Below are positions 19,505 through 27,176 of a stretch of 64,000 bases of DNA, piece by piece. Position 1 is the first letter of the stretch. Each line of letters starts with the position of its first letter. The notes beneath the pieces are model-generated. The model saw nothing but the letters and a program-made list of their open reading frames with translations. It ran no database searches and had not been told where the DNA came from. The DNA is from Alteromonas sp. KUL106 (GTDB lineage Bacteria; Pseudomonadota; Gammaproteobacteria; Enterobacterales; Alteromonadaceae): assembly GCF_009811415.1 (NCBI RefSeq), contig NZ_BLIG01000029.1, forward strand, positions 1 to 64,000, written 5' to 3'. The position numbers and the translations under genes were made by a program.

Positions 19505-20476
19505 TCATGATGACTTCTTCATTCTCTGATGGTCCCAAAACTGGTTGTTCATTTCACTATTCATTTTAACTATTTCTTGTATAGCTTTGGCCGCTGTCTC
19601 TTTCGATATAAGCTTTTTCTTCAGCTTTTTTTTGATTAGTTTTTCATAGTCTGCACGCTCTTTAAACCTATCTCTATTGAGCAGAAGCCCATTTCTAGTC
19701 TGCTCAAATAGAATATTAAATATTGGCTCATATCTGTTTACAAACTCTATGGCAGGTCTTAGGTTATCCGTAACATCTTCCCATTCATCACTTTCATCAG
19801 CAAGTCTATCAAAATGAGCTGGTGTGATAAGGCCGGTCGGAGCGATACCAGTATTCTCAACTCTTGCGTGTTGAAATATTTTTCTCGCAAGCTCTGAACA
19901 ATATGATTTAGATTTTTTCTTCTTTGCCTCTCGATACTTAAAGATTTCGTACTCTTGTGCAATATAAAAAATACAAGCTTTCATCAGATTTTCTTGTTTC
20001 GCCCTTCGTGCAACCCCCTTTTTTCGAATAATTCTCCAGTTATCTTTTGCATCTTTTAAAACGTCTAATAACGTCCTAGGGCTTACATCTGTTCCCGGCA
20101 TTGCATCGACGAGAATATGATCTACAAAAAAGACAGCGACATGGCTAGAACGGACACCTGAGTAGAAAGGCTTCTGAGACTTCACGAGTAATTCTGATTT
20201 CAGAGAATCACCACACATAAGCAAAACATCACCTGACTCGAACCAATATCCCTCACCAGCTTCATTAACCAAATCAATAAAGGGCTCTAGATTTCCTTCC
20301 ATCAGAGCTTTGTAAATGGGATATTGCTCTTCATTAATGCCACGCATAAATGCGGCCAATTTGGTAATTTTCTCTGGCGTATTTTTACTTTCCTCTACTG
20401 CAGCTTTAACTTTTTCCTCTGAATCGAGATTCGCTAGAATAGAAGCAGTAATCGATTTGTTGTATGGCATGTGCAT
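19505..20476 (-). CDS. permuted papain-like cysteine peptidase (YiiX/DUF830-like)
   Basis: A protein of about 323 residues. Its middle third matches the circularly permuted papain-like NlpC/P60 pattern: GDVLLMCG near residue 85, a catalytic-type His in SSHVAVFFVD, an acidic VDAMPGTDVSP stretch, and a later Cys in SYCSELARKIFQ near residue 193. The C-terminal 100 residues are very Lys-rich and probably helical. There is no signal peptide. The ATG at 20476 is chosen because an AAGGA ribosome binding site precedes it by 7 bases. It lies in the element next to the integrase but faces the other way. Relatives include amidases and effectors; the role here is unknown. Confidence 0.68.
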   Translation of the reverse strand: MHMPYNKSITASILANLDSEEKVKAAVEESKNTPEKITKLAAFMRGINEEQYPIYKALMEGNLEPFIDLVNEAGEGYWFESGDVLLMCGDSLKSELLVKSQKPFYSGVRSSHVAVFFVDHILVDAMPGTDVSPRTLLDVLKDAKDNWRIIRKKGVARRAKQENLMKACIFYIAQEYEIFKYREAKKKKSKSYCSELARKIFQHARVENTGIAPTGLITPAHFDRLADESDEWEDVTDNLRPAIEFVNRYEPIFNILFEQTRNGLLLNRDRFKERADYEKLIKKKLKKKLISKETAAKAIQEIVKMNSEMNNQFWDHQRMKKSS

Positions 20477-20585
20477 GGTCAAGTCCTTTTGGAAGCATCT
20501 ACAAAGCTTCGTATGTTAAACCGTAAGAAACTGAAAAAGAAACCTTTTTCACAAAATTTATCTTTTTCAAGAACTCTCCATACAA

Positions 20586-20831
20586 TTATTTTTTGCGCTT
20601 CAGAAGATATAGATTTGCCGACTTCTTATATGGAACAGAGCCTGTCAAATCATCGTCAGGATCGATGTAAAAGCCTCCGGAGGCTTTAAATGGTTCTTCC
20701 TTGGTTATGCGAAGTGTTTGAGTTACTCCTCTCTCAAATTCGTTATACTCTTTGGTATCTTCTTCATAGGGGTTGTTAGAGTATCTCCCTGATCTTCGCC
20801 CTTCTCTATATGCTTTGCTAACAAATTCCAT
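20586..20831 (-). CDS. small hypothetical protein
   Basis: An 81-residue charged protein. An AGAGG ribosome binding site stands before its ATG. The N-terminal half, with AYREGRRSGRYSNNPY followed by EYNEFERGV, loosely recalls ribosome-modulation-factor-like small proteins (A..G...G..NPY..), but this is only a pattern likeness. It probably shares a promoter with the papain-like gene downstream (110 bases apart, same strand). Confidence 0.55.
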   Translation of the reverse strand: MEFVSKAYREGRRSGRYSNNPYEEDTKEYNEFERGVTQTLRITKEEPFKASGGFYIDPDDDLTGSVPYKKSANLYLLKRKK

Positions 20832-20930
20832 TTATACCTCTGTGTATTTCATTGTTTATTAGCACGTTTCCGTGAACTAGAATGAACTTCCGATTTTTAG
20901 CAATAATAACTATTTGAATATAAACAGAAC

Positions 20931-21836
20931 ATGAACAGGAAAGTCGAGGCGTATAGAAAGGTGGAAGATAAAGAGTATTTTACGATTACTGAGATTAAAA
21001 GTTCTGTTTCAAAGAGCGACTTGTTTTATGCAGTTCAAAGCCGTGAATTAGTTTTCAGTTTTTTCATTCCTGAAATGTTATATATAGCCGTTGAACCGTA
21101 CAGCGAAGGAAAAGTCGGACAGATTGTTTTAGCCTATGAAGGAATTATCTCGCTAACAAGCGACGACTCAATTAGGCTGATTCACGAGAAGTCGTTGCAG
21201 TTAACTTCAGTAAAATTAGCTAATAGAGCAAACGCAACCGTACATGCTATTGACTACCCATTCCAACTAAAGCTGCCCAATCCATATATGAATAGCTGGC
21301 GTCCTAGGAAGCTACGCGATATGCCTGTTTCAGATATTGAAGCGATAGTAATGGCGAAAGAGGTAATAGATGAACGTAAATTATTAAGCAGCATTTTGAA
21401 GTCTCATAATATTCCTCAAGATATTCCACAGGTCATTAAAAGCAATTCAATTTCTATTAAACTAGAGGACGCTGTTGTAAGGCGCGATCACCTACTTCAC
21501 GCCAATTTGTTAAGCGAACCTAAAGTGACAATCTCCGATGATATCGGCCGTTCAAATTTAAGCACTGGAAATCACAGATCGAATCAATTTCATGAACTTT
21601 TAACCGAGCTAATAAGAATTCATCCGAAGTTATCAAAAAAACAATGTGAAAAAATTCTAAGGCAAGAAGTAGAACTATCAAAAGACGAACGAAGTTATGA
21701 TAGGAAAGGCATCATTCTCGATATTTCAGACACAGAACTATTATGGGAGAGTTCTTACGGTAATCAACAAACCATAAAGCTGAACAGTTTAGGAACTATC
21801 CTTTCTAAAGTACGCAAAAAGATTAATGCTTCCTAA
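20931..21836 (+). CDS. hypothetical protein of the integrated element
   Basis: A 301-residue soluble protein that I do not recognise. It has no signal peptide, membrane segment or catalytic motif. The C-terminal part (residues about 220-295) has a charged segment, LIRIHPKLSKKQCEKILRQE, that could be a helical DNA-binding or regulatory region. It precedes the iteron array and alpA, the position of regulatory or replication-accessory genes in small integrative elements, but this is inference only. Confidence 0.6.
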   Translation: MNRKVEAYRKVEDKEYFTITEIKSSVSKSDLFYAVQSRELVFSFFIPEMLYIAVEPYSEGKVGQIVLAYEGIISLTSDDSIRLIHEKSLQLTSVKLANRANATVHAIDYPFQLKLPNPYMNSWRPRKLRDMPVSDIEAIVMAKEVIDERKLLSSILKSHNIPQDIPQVIKSNSISIKLEDAVVRRDHLLHANLLSEPKVTISDDIGRSNLSTGNHRSNQFHELLTELIRIHPKLSKKQCEKILRQEVELSKDERSYDRKGIILDISDTELLWESSYGNQQTIKLNSLGTILSKVRKKINAS

Positions 21837-21845
21837 GTCAAAACT

Positions 21846-21905
21846 TCAACGCTACGAGAAAAAAATCAACGCTAAGAAAAAATTTTCAACGGTAAGATAA
21901 ACGGC
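21846..21905 (+). repeat. three 20-bp iteron-like direct repeats
   Basis: The core TCAACGCTA/TCAACGGTA recurs at 21846, 21866 and 21886 with an exact 20-base period, each followed by an A-rich tail. The array sits between the 301-residue gene and alpA. A period near two helical turns suggests cooperative protein binding by a replication initiator or the AlpA regulator. Confidence 0.65.
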
Positions 21906-21962
21906 GCTTTTTAACCATGTAATTTCACTCCCACAAACACAAATGCTGTCGGGAGACATTAC

Positions 21963-22199
21963 ATGAGCAACCAAATAACACCACGACTACTATCTGAAAA
22001 AGAAGCCTCTCAGTATATCTGCATGAGCCGTTCTTTCTTGCGACAGGCAAGAATGGACGGTAATCGCGAAAATCGCACACCAGCCCCACCTTTTATCAAA
22101 ATTGGCCGAGCTGTTCGTTATCTTCGAGAAGACCTTGATGCTTGGCTAGAAAGCTTCGTGCGACGCACCCACCTTTATCAGGATGAAGGTGTAGCGTAA
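21963..22199 (+). CDS. AlpA-type helix-turn-helix regulator
   Basis: A 78-residue MerR/excisionase-like HTH protein. LLSEKEASQYICMSRSFLRQAR is the DNA-binding helix-turn-helix; PPFIKIGRAVRYLREDLDAWL is the typical wing and C-terminal helix of the AlpA/HTH_17 family. A GGGAGA ribosome binding site precedes the ATG. AlpA proteins of integrative elements activate the integrase or act as excisionases. Its stop overlaps the next gene's start by one base, so it opens the replication operon. Confidence 0.88.
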   Translation: MSNQITPRLLSEKEASQYICMSRSFLRQARMDGNRENRTPAPPFIKIGRAVRYLREDLDAWLESFVRRTHLYQDEGVA

Positions 22200-22483
22200 T
22201 GAAGAAACTATCAATACACCAAATCGAATTGCTCACCTTCTTCTATAACGGCGGAATTGTTGAGTTTTGTACCAGCGTGAGCCCCAAGTTAGGGGATTAT
22301 CACTTCCCTGCAGAAAAGCCGATAAAGTTTTCTAAGACGGTATTCTTTTCGTTAGTTCGTATCGGGTTATTAAAAGAAACCAAAGAGGAAATGGAGTTTG
22401 GCATTCGTTGGAGCAATTTCTCGATTTCTAAAAAGGGAATGAAGCTGCACAACGAACTGGAGGGTCGTGATGAAAACGCATAA
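22199..22483 (+). CDS. small hypothetical protein in replication operon
   Basis: A 94-residue protein. It overlaps alpA by one base and the replication gene by about 14 bases, so it is translationally coupled at both ends and likely expressed. The sequence (IHQIELLTFFYNGG, FSKTVFFSLVRIGLLKE, FSISKKGMKLHN) suggests a winged-helix-like fold, but I cannot assign it. A DNA-binding or replication-accessory role is a guess from context. Confidence 0.62.
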   Translation: MKKLSIHQIELLTFFYNGGIVEFCTSVSPKLGDYHFPAEKPIKFSKTVFFSLVRIGLLKETKEEMEFGIRWSNFSISKKGMKLHNELEGRDENA

Positions 22484-24110
22484 AGAAACTCCAATCGCTC
22501 GTTCTATTGACGAGCTCGATAAAATTAATGGTGATTTTTACCGCTCCATATCAAAAGAAGATCGACTGTTTGTAAAAGAACGTATTTCGCATTTTAATGA
22601 AGTTATCCAGCAAATACTTATCAACCAATATCAGACCTTTGATAAGCCGTATAACGCTAATAGCTATTTGCGTGAAAAAACTGAAACACTTAATGCACTC
22701 ATTCCAGAAAAGCTTATTCGTTATTTTAACGCGGGTGAATATGAACTAAGAGAACTTTCAGATGAGTGTTCGAAGCGTTGCGAACGTTTTGCGCTTTACA
22801 CCTATCCACTAGAAAACCGTAACGTAACGGGTCAAAAATCCGTTAACGGGAATATGGCGCTTTACAACGAATGCGCTCAGCTCGTTAACGGGTACGGCAT
22901 CATCCCTCCAGAACTAAAAAAATCCGTTAACGTTAACGGTGCAATCAAAAGAATGCAGGACAAATACTGGTGGCTCCGGAAGTTACGAAAAGTGCTACGC
23001 CGTACAGAAGAAAAAGTGCTCATTCACTTAGGACAGGTAAACAGTAGAAAAGGAAAGTACTGTAGTGATAACACTGTAAAACATCGCTTAATTCAAAAAG
23101 AACTGCAAAGGCAAATGCTCGAAAATCTCGTTATCGTTAACGAAAATAATGAGTCGTTTTCGCTTGCTGAATTGTCAGATAAAAATGTATCTAACCCTGT
23201 TAATCGTAAAAATGAACTTATGACACGTATGGCTGGTTATGAAGAAATAGCTAAGGAACTGAACCACAAAGCCTTGTTTGTGACGATTACATGCCCTTCT
23301 CGCTTTCATAATACATACGCTAAGTCTGGTGATAGAAACCCCAAATGGGATGGCTCAACGCCTTATGAAGCGCAGCAATATTTAAATGATATGTGGGCGC
23401 TTGTTCGCGCTGATTTAAACCGTAAGGACATAAAGCTATACGGCTTCCGCATTGCTGAACCACAGCATGACGGAACACCTCATTGGCACATGCTTATTTT
23501 CTTAGAGCGACACCAATCGAATGAGTTTAAAGCCGTTATCGAACACTACGCGTTAAGAGAAGACGGCGATGAAGCAGGCGCTATAGAAAACCGTTGTGAC
23601 TTTAAAGATATTGATTATTCAAGAGGCAGTGCAACGGGCTACATTGCTAAATATGTAAGCAAAAACGTTAATGGTGCAAACCTAGATAGTGATATTGACG
23701 GCGGCAATGCTGTTGAAGCGGCGCAGCGTGTGGAAGCATGGGCTAGTTGTTGGGGAATACGTCAGTTTCAACAATTAGGTGCAGGGGCTGTTACTGTATG
23801 GCGTGAACTAAGAAGACTTAGAGCGCTTTGCAACGAAACTAAACTCTTCTCTGATATTTTCGAAGCAGCGGATAAAGGCAAGTGGGCAGACTTTGTAAAA
23901 CTTATGGGGGGCGTATTCTGTAAGCGCAACGATCAAGCCATTCGCCCTCTGTACAAAGAAAAGCTTGTTACAGAAACAGGTGAACTTAAACAAAGTTACT
24001 TTGACGGAGAGGTTTCAATTTCGCTTCGAGGAATAAAGCTAGGTGAGAAAGAAGTTATTACTAGAATTCACGAATGGCGCATAGAAAATCGTGGCATTAG
24101 AGCCGCTTAG
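22470..24110 (+). CDS. replication endonuclease, phage gpA type (HUH)
   Basis: A 546-residue protein of the replication gene A family (P2-like gpA), a rolling-circle initiator that nicks one strand and attaches covalently through tyrosine. Motifs near residues 265-280 (ALFVTITCPSRFH) and the HUH metal motif (PHWHMLIF, His-Trp-His near 338-340) are present. The nucleophile motif GYIAKYVSKN, with two tyrosines three residues apart, lies near 390-399. The start is ATG at 22470 (or GTG at 22467), after a GGAGGG ribosome binding site. Five CGTTAACG palindromes lie inside its 5' third; the P2 origin also lies inside gene A. No helicase gene is in the element, so a host helicase would be needed. Confidence 0.87.
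   Translation: MKTHKETPIARSIDELDKINGDFYRSISKEDRLFVKERISHFNEVIQQILINQYQTFDKPYNANSYLREKTETLNALIPEKLIRYFNAGEYELRELSDECSKRCERFALYTYPLENRNVTGQKSVNGNMALYNECAQLVNGYGIIPPELKKSVNVNGAIKRMQDKYWWLRKLRKVLRRTEEKVLIHLGQVNSRKGKYCSDNTVKHRLIQKELQRQMLENLVIVNENNESFSLAELSDKNVSNPVNRKNELMTRMAGYEEIAKELNHKALFVTITCPSRFHNTYAKSGDRNPKWDGSTPYEAQQYLNDMWALVRADLNRKDIKLYGFRIAEPQHDGTPHWHMLIFLERHQSNEFKAVIEHYALREDGDEAGAIENRCDFKDIDYSRGSATGYIAKYVSKNVNGANLDSDIDGGNAVEAAQRVEAWASCWGIRQFQQLGAGAVTVWRELRRLRALCNETKLFSDIFEAADKGKWADFVKLMGGVFCKRNDQAIRPLYKEKLVTETGELKQSYFDGEVSISLRGIKLGEKEVITRIHEWRIENRGIRAA
22841..23142. repeat. cluster of CGTTAACG palindromes in the replication gene
   Basis: The 8-bp palindrome CGTTAACG occurs at 22841, 22883, 22925, 22931 (overlapping the previous copy) and 23135. 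The first four fall within 98 bases. They encode short VNG-type repeats in the protein. Such clustering suggests a protein-binding or origin function. Confidence 0.55.
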
Positions 24111-24273
24111 CGGCTCTAATGCTTTTACTTGGAGTTCTGTAAATAAGTGTACGCGCTCTATTCTGTACCTTGAAAAGAATGCAAGTGTCCAATTTTTTGC
24201 TAATATGCACTCTCCCCTGAATTATCATGACGACGTAAATACTCGAACAGGTTGGTATGTTGCAAGGCTTAAA

Positions 24274-25629
24274 ATGATTACCCAGATTGACATTGAGAAT
24301 TTTAAACTTTTTGATAAAAAGTCATTCAAATTCAATAGCGAGTTTAATTTAATAGCTGGCGTTAATGGCTGTGGCAAAAGTTCTCTTCTCAAAGCCCTTG
24401 CGATATCACTTGCTGGATGGGCGCATGCTTACATCAAGAATGAATGGAACCTTCGACCAATATCCGATGATGAAATAAGAGAGATAGAATTAGATGGTAG
24501 GTTTGATTTAACCAAAAGAACCTCTATTACTGCCCACGGCGTATTCCCGATTATTAACCGCTATGCGAGTGCCACTAACGGTAAAGTGTCATGGACTCGC
24601 TCGCGTAGCGAAGGCTTTGATATGACGGTTTTATCAGGAAAGATTCAATATCAAAATCGTGGAACAGGCTCCTTCAGTCAAGAATATAATTTGAACCTAT
24701 CTACTCTAGGTTGGGATGTTTTAAGTTATATTGAGAAAGGGCAAACTTTTGATTTGCCCGTAATTGCTTTTTATGAATGTGACCGCTTGTGGATTTCTAA
24801 AGGTGATATAGATGTTGAAAGCTCGGCACAAAAGCAGTTTTCACGTTTTGAACCGTATACTGACTGTTTCCATACAGGAGCGGATGATAAGGCAATTAGT
24901 GAATGGTTATTGAAACTAGAGTTAAGTGAGATCCAAAAAAAGACACCAAGTCCAATGAAATCGGCTATCGAGTTTGCTGCTAAGGGGGCTATGGAAAACT
25001 GTATTGGTTTTGGTTTCGATTTTGATGAATCAAGAGTTATGGTTCGTTTTGAAGATGGTAGCTCGATCCCTTTTGAACACTTGAGCGATGGTCAGCGTAC
25101 TATTCTTGGTTTATTTTGTGACATTGCTAGACGAGCAGCAATTCTCAATCCCCATATGAAAGAAGACGTCTGTACAGAAACACAAGGCGTTGTTCTTATC
25201 GATGAATTGGATTTGCATCTACATCCGAAATGGCAAAGAAGAGTTATAGAAGACCTAAGAACCATTTTTCCTAAAATGCAGTTTATTTGCACGACCCACT
25301 CAGCGTTTCTTATCCAGTCTCTACGTTCAGCTGAAGAACTCCTCTTACTCGATGGCGAACCATTGTTAGAGTATGACAGTAAAGGAATTGAGGAAATAGC
25401 CCGGAATATGGGCGTACAGAGCCCTGAATTTTCGCTACGCTATAAAGAAATGAAACAAATTAGTCATGACTTTTTAGATATTTTAGACAGTGAAGAGCTT
25501 TCTAAAGAAGAGTTTCACGAGAGATATAGACAACAGCTAGCTGAATTAATTGCTCCTTATTCTGATAATCCAGCTTTCCAAGCGTTTTTGGAGCGAAAAT
25601 ACACTTCTAAGACAGGCCATGAACTGTGA
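24274..25629 (+). CDS. ptuA: Septu-like AAA/ABC-type ATPase (PtuA-like)
   Basis: A 451-residue ATPase of the RecF/SMC-like AAA_15/AAA_21 type. From the ATG at 24274 it begins MITQIDIENFKLF, the standard start of these proteins; the frame is open back to 24091. Walker A is GVNGCGKSS (29-37), the signature motif is LSDGQRT near residue 270, and Walker B is VVLIDELDLHLHP near residue 308, followed by a His switch in TTHSAFLI. The middle contains an insertion region, and the C-terminus is acidic and helical. The downstream HNH gene overlaps it by 4 bases. An ATPase plus HNH nuclease pair is the Septu architecture, in which the complex cuts nucleic acid upon phage infection. Confidence 0.82.
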   Translation: MITQIDIENFKLFDKKSFKFNSEFNLIAGVNGCGKSSLLKALAISLAGWAHAYIKNEWNLRPISDDEIREIELDGRFDLTKRTSITAHGVFPIINRYASATNGKVSWTRSRSEGFDMTVLSGKIQYQNRGTGSFSQEYNLNLSTLGWDVLSYIEKGQTFDLPVIAFYECDRLWISKGDIDVESSAQKQFSRFEPYTDCFHTGADDKAISEWLLKLELSEIQKKTPSPMKSAIEFAAKGAMENCIGFGFDFDESRVMVRFEDGSSIPFEHLSDGQRTILGLFCDIARRAAILNPHMKEDVCTETQGVVLIDELDLHLHPKWQRRVIEDLRTIFPKMQFICTTHSAFLIQSLRSAEELLLLDGEPLLEYDSKGIEEIARNMGVQSPEFSLRYKEMKQISHDFLDILDSEELSKEEFHERYRQQLAELIAPYSDNPAFQAFLERKYTSKTGHEL

Positions 25630-26378
25630 GGCCTTGCAAACGCGGTGATTCCCCAAAACCTCAAGGTTTTACTCACTACAGAGATGCATTTGATCATCTT
25701 TTAAATGCAATAGGTAAAGGTTATTCGCAAGGAAAACCTATCGCACAATACTGTAGCTATTGTGAACGAGTAATTGTCACTAATCTTGCTGTTGAACATT
25801 TACAGCCTAAAGATGGTCCAGACGGAAGACCTGATTTGAAAAATGAATGGGCCAATTTCCTTTTAGCTTGCGTTAACTGCAACTCATCTAAAGGTAACAA
25901 AGCGGTAAATTTCAACGAACTGTTTCTCCCCGATAGGGATAATACCTTCCTTGCTTTTGATTATGATACCAATGGCGTGGTAGCCCCAGCGGCTGGCCTT
26001 ACCGACGAACAAAAATCATTAGCACAACGTACGATTGATTTAGTTGGCCTTAATGCAGGGATTGTAAATAACGGCACAGTTGTTTCAAAAGATAGGAGAA
26101 ATCAGAGAATAAATGCATATCTATCAGCTATAGACTCTCTAGAAGACTTTAAATCAGATCCAAACAACGAAGCACTGAAAAGAGCAACAGTAAAGTCTAT
26201 GGTCACCAGTGGATATTTCAGTATTTGGATGAAGGTTTTCAATGATTACCCTGAGATGAAAAGCAATTTCATAAATGCGCACAATGGCACTAGGGAGAGC
26301 GGATGTTTTGATGGACTAGCAGACGCTATTTCACCACACCCGAATACGGACAATCTTGATTGTGGTGGAAAAATTTGA
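25626..26378 (+). CDS. ptuB: Septu-like HNH nuclease (PtuB-like)
   Basis: A 250-residue HNH endonuclease. Zinc-type cysteines CSYC (near 42-45) and CVNC (near 82-85) frame the core, with the catalytic His in AVEHLQPK (near 56-59) and Asn/Lys in NCNSSKGNK. The size and motif order match PtuB. The GTG start overlaps the ATPase stop (GTGA), so the two are translated together. It is the last gene before the right repeat, in cargo position. Retron-associated variants use the same pair, but no reverse transcriptase is present here. Confidence 0.82.
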   Translation: MRPCKRGDSPKPQGFTHYRDAFDHLLNAIGKGYSQGKPIAQYCSYCERVIVTNLAVEHLQPKDGPDGRPDLKNEWANFLLACVNCNSSKGNKAVNFNELFLPDRDNTFLAFDYDTNGVVAPAAGLTDEQKSLAQRTIDLVGLNAGIVNNGTVVSKDRRNQRINAYLSAIDSLEDFKSDPNNEALKRATVKSMVTSGYFSIWMKVFNDYPEMKSNFINAHNGTRESGCFDGLADAISPHPNTDNLDCGGKI

Positions 26379-26386
26379 CGGCAGAC

Positions 26387-26409
26387 TGCTACATATTTGC
26401 TACATATTT
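26387..26409. repeat. right internal 23-bp repeat (candidate integrase arm site)
   Basis: An identical copy of the block at 18219-18241, same orientation, 9 bases after the HNH stop and 70 bases before the right attachment repeat. Confidence 0.6.
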
Positions 26410-26459
26410 CAAAAGAGAGATTTTTAGAAAAACAGAATCCAGCTACAGCCCTTTAAAAA

Positions 26460-26504
26460 TGGCGCAACCGACAGGATTCGAACCTGTGACCTTTGCCTCC
26501 GGAG
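26460..26504 (-). pseudogene. tRNA-Arg(CCG)-like 3' remnant; right attachment repeat at 26480-26504
   Basis: Reading the minus strand, this is the 3' part of a tRNA: anticodon-loop TCCGGA, T-arm ACAGG-TTCGAAT-CCTGT, acceptor strand and an encoded CCA. It closely resembles the 3' half of gammaproteobacterial tRNA-Arg(CCG). The 5' half is missing: the sequence past 26504 is unrelated. It is therefore not a working tRNA but a fragment supplying the attachment site. Confidence 0.72.
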
Positions 26505-26534
26505 TGTAAAAACCACTGATCAGCTCTTCGTGGG

Positions 26535-26707
26535 TTAAACCTCAATCGGCCTATCAAAGCTTTCATCATTGTCGAAATAAAGCTCGCTTAGCCAGCTTTT
26601 CTTCATTTTGTAGGTCGCGCTGGCAAAGGCTGCTGTTTCTCTTAAGCTAATTAACTCTCCATCGAATACTTTAAACACCTCGCGCAGTGGTTTTGCCTCC
26701 CGCTTTT
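26535..26707 (-). pseudogene. decayed 3' copy of the neighbouring HNH-like gene
   Basis: Translated on the minus strand this gives about 57 residues closely similar to the C-terminus of the protein encoded at 27177-27806 (shared FASATYK and LYFDNDESFD). It ends early at a stop replacing the final residues. No upstream part or start is present. It lies directly behind a tRNA remnant, as does the intact copy. Confidence 0.75.
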
Positions 26708-26792
26708 CTTAATACGGTAATTATTGGCGTTAATTGAGTTTATAATAGTGGTTAAACAGTTTTTGAATTACATCGACCAACTTGAGTAGAAC

Positions 26793-27041
26793 ATGGCCCA
26801 TAAAGTACGTTATAAGTTTAAAGGTGTGGCAAAAGAGATAAATTTTTCTTACAGCCGCTATCAAAATATGCATGAAGCCGTGGCCGAAGCTGAGGGAATA
26901 GACCTTTCCCAGTTCCTGCAAACTGAACAGCAACTTGCCGCTATTAGTAAAGACAAAAAAACCGTAAGAAATTTCAGAGATTCCGAATTTGTAAAAATGG
27001 GGTTTTCTGAATTGTACTTCTTAAAAAACGGTCAGGAATGA
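26793..27041 (+). CDS. small hypothetical protein
   Basis: An 82-residue protein lying between a gene remnant and an HNH-like gene. The N-terminal half (VRYKFKGVAKEINFSYSRYQNMHEAVAEAEG) is charged and helical. The end, NFRDSEFVKMGFSELYFLK, faintly resembles the C-terminal tail of the neighbouring HNH-like protein. The ribosome binding site is weak. I do not recognise a family; it may be real or a chance frame. Confidence 0.45.
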   Translation: MAHKVRYKFKGVAKEINFSYSRYQNMHEAVAEAEGIDLSQFLQTEQQLAAISKDKKTVRNFRDSEFVKMGFSELYFLKNGQE

Positions 27042-27119
27042 TGTTTGCTCCCTACAACGCATATTAGAACTCTGAAACACTTTGCTTTTGGGGATTAACG
27101 GTCAAATCTTAAAAAATAG

Positions 27120-27154
27120 TGGGCCCGATAGGGTTTGAACCTATGAACCCGGAG
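27120..27154 (-). pseudogene. second tRNA 3'-end remnant
   Basis: On the minus strand: a T-arm ATAGG-TTCAAAC-CCTAT and an acceptor-like CGGGCCCA with no encoded CCA. The anticodon arm and 5' half are missing. It is followed by CCGGAGTG, which also follows the remnant at 26460-26504, so the two junctions are related. Confidence 0.55.
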
Positions 27155-27176
27155 TGCAGAACCATCAATTAAATTT

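Larger units (their letters stand above)
18052..26504. mobile_element. integrated element with rolling-circle-type replication gene and Septu-like defence
   Basis: About 8.45 kb bounded by a 25-bp tRNA-derived direct repeat with one mismatch (18052-18076 and 26480-26504), with a perfect 23-bp repeat just inside each end (18219 and 26387). Gene order: tyrosine integrase, papain-like peptidase, two unknown genes, iteron array, AlpA-type regulator, small protein, gpA-type HUH endonuclease, Septu-like ATPase and HNH nuclease. No capsid, tail, terminase, relaxase or type IV secretion gene was found, so it looks like a small satellite-like or plasmid-like integrative element. The interior appears more AT-rich than the flanking genes. 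Ends are inferred from the repeats. Confidence 0.75.

Noticed and set aside
24091..24273. Longer start for the PtuA-like ATPase
   Set aside because: The extra 61 residues overlap the replication gene's end and the standard N-terminus begins at the ATG at 24274.
24274..26378. Retron of the PtuAB-associated type
   Set aside because: No reverse transcriptase gene or msr/msd-like inverted repeat was found near the pair.
26460..26504. Functional tRNA gene at the right end of the element
   Set aside because: Only the 3' half is present; the sequence past 26504 does not continue the anticodon stem or D-arm.
18052..26504. Complete prophage
   Set aside because: No capsid, portal, tail, terminase or lysis gene is present in 8.5 kb.
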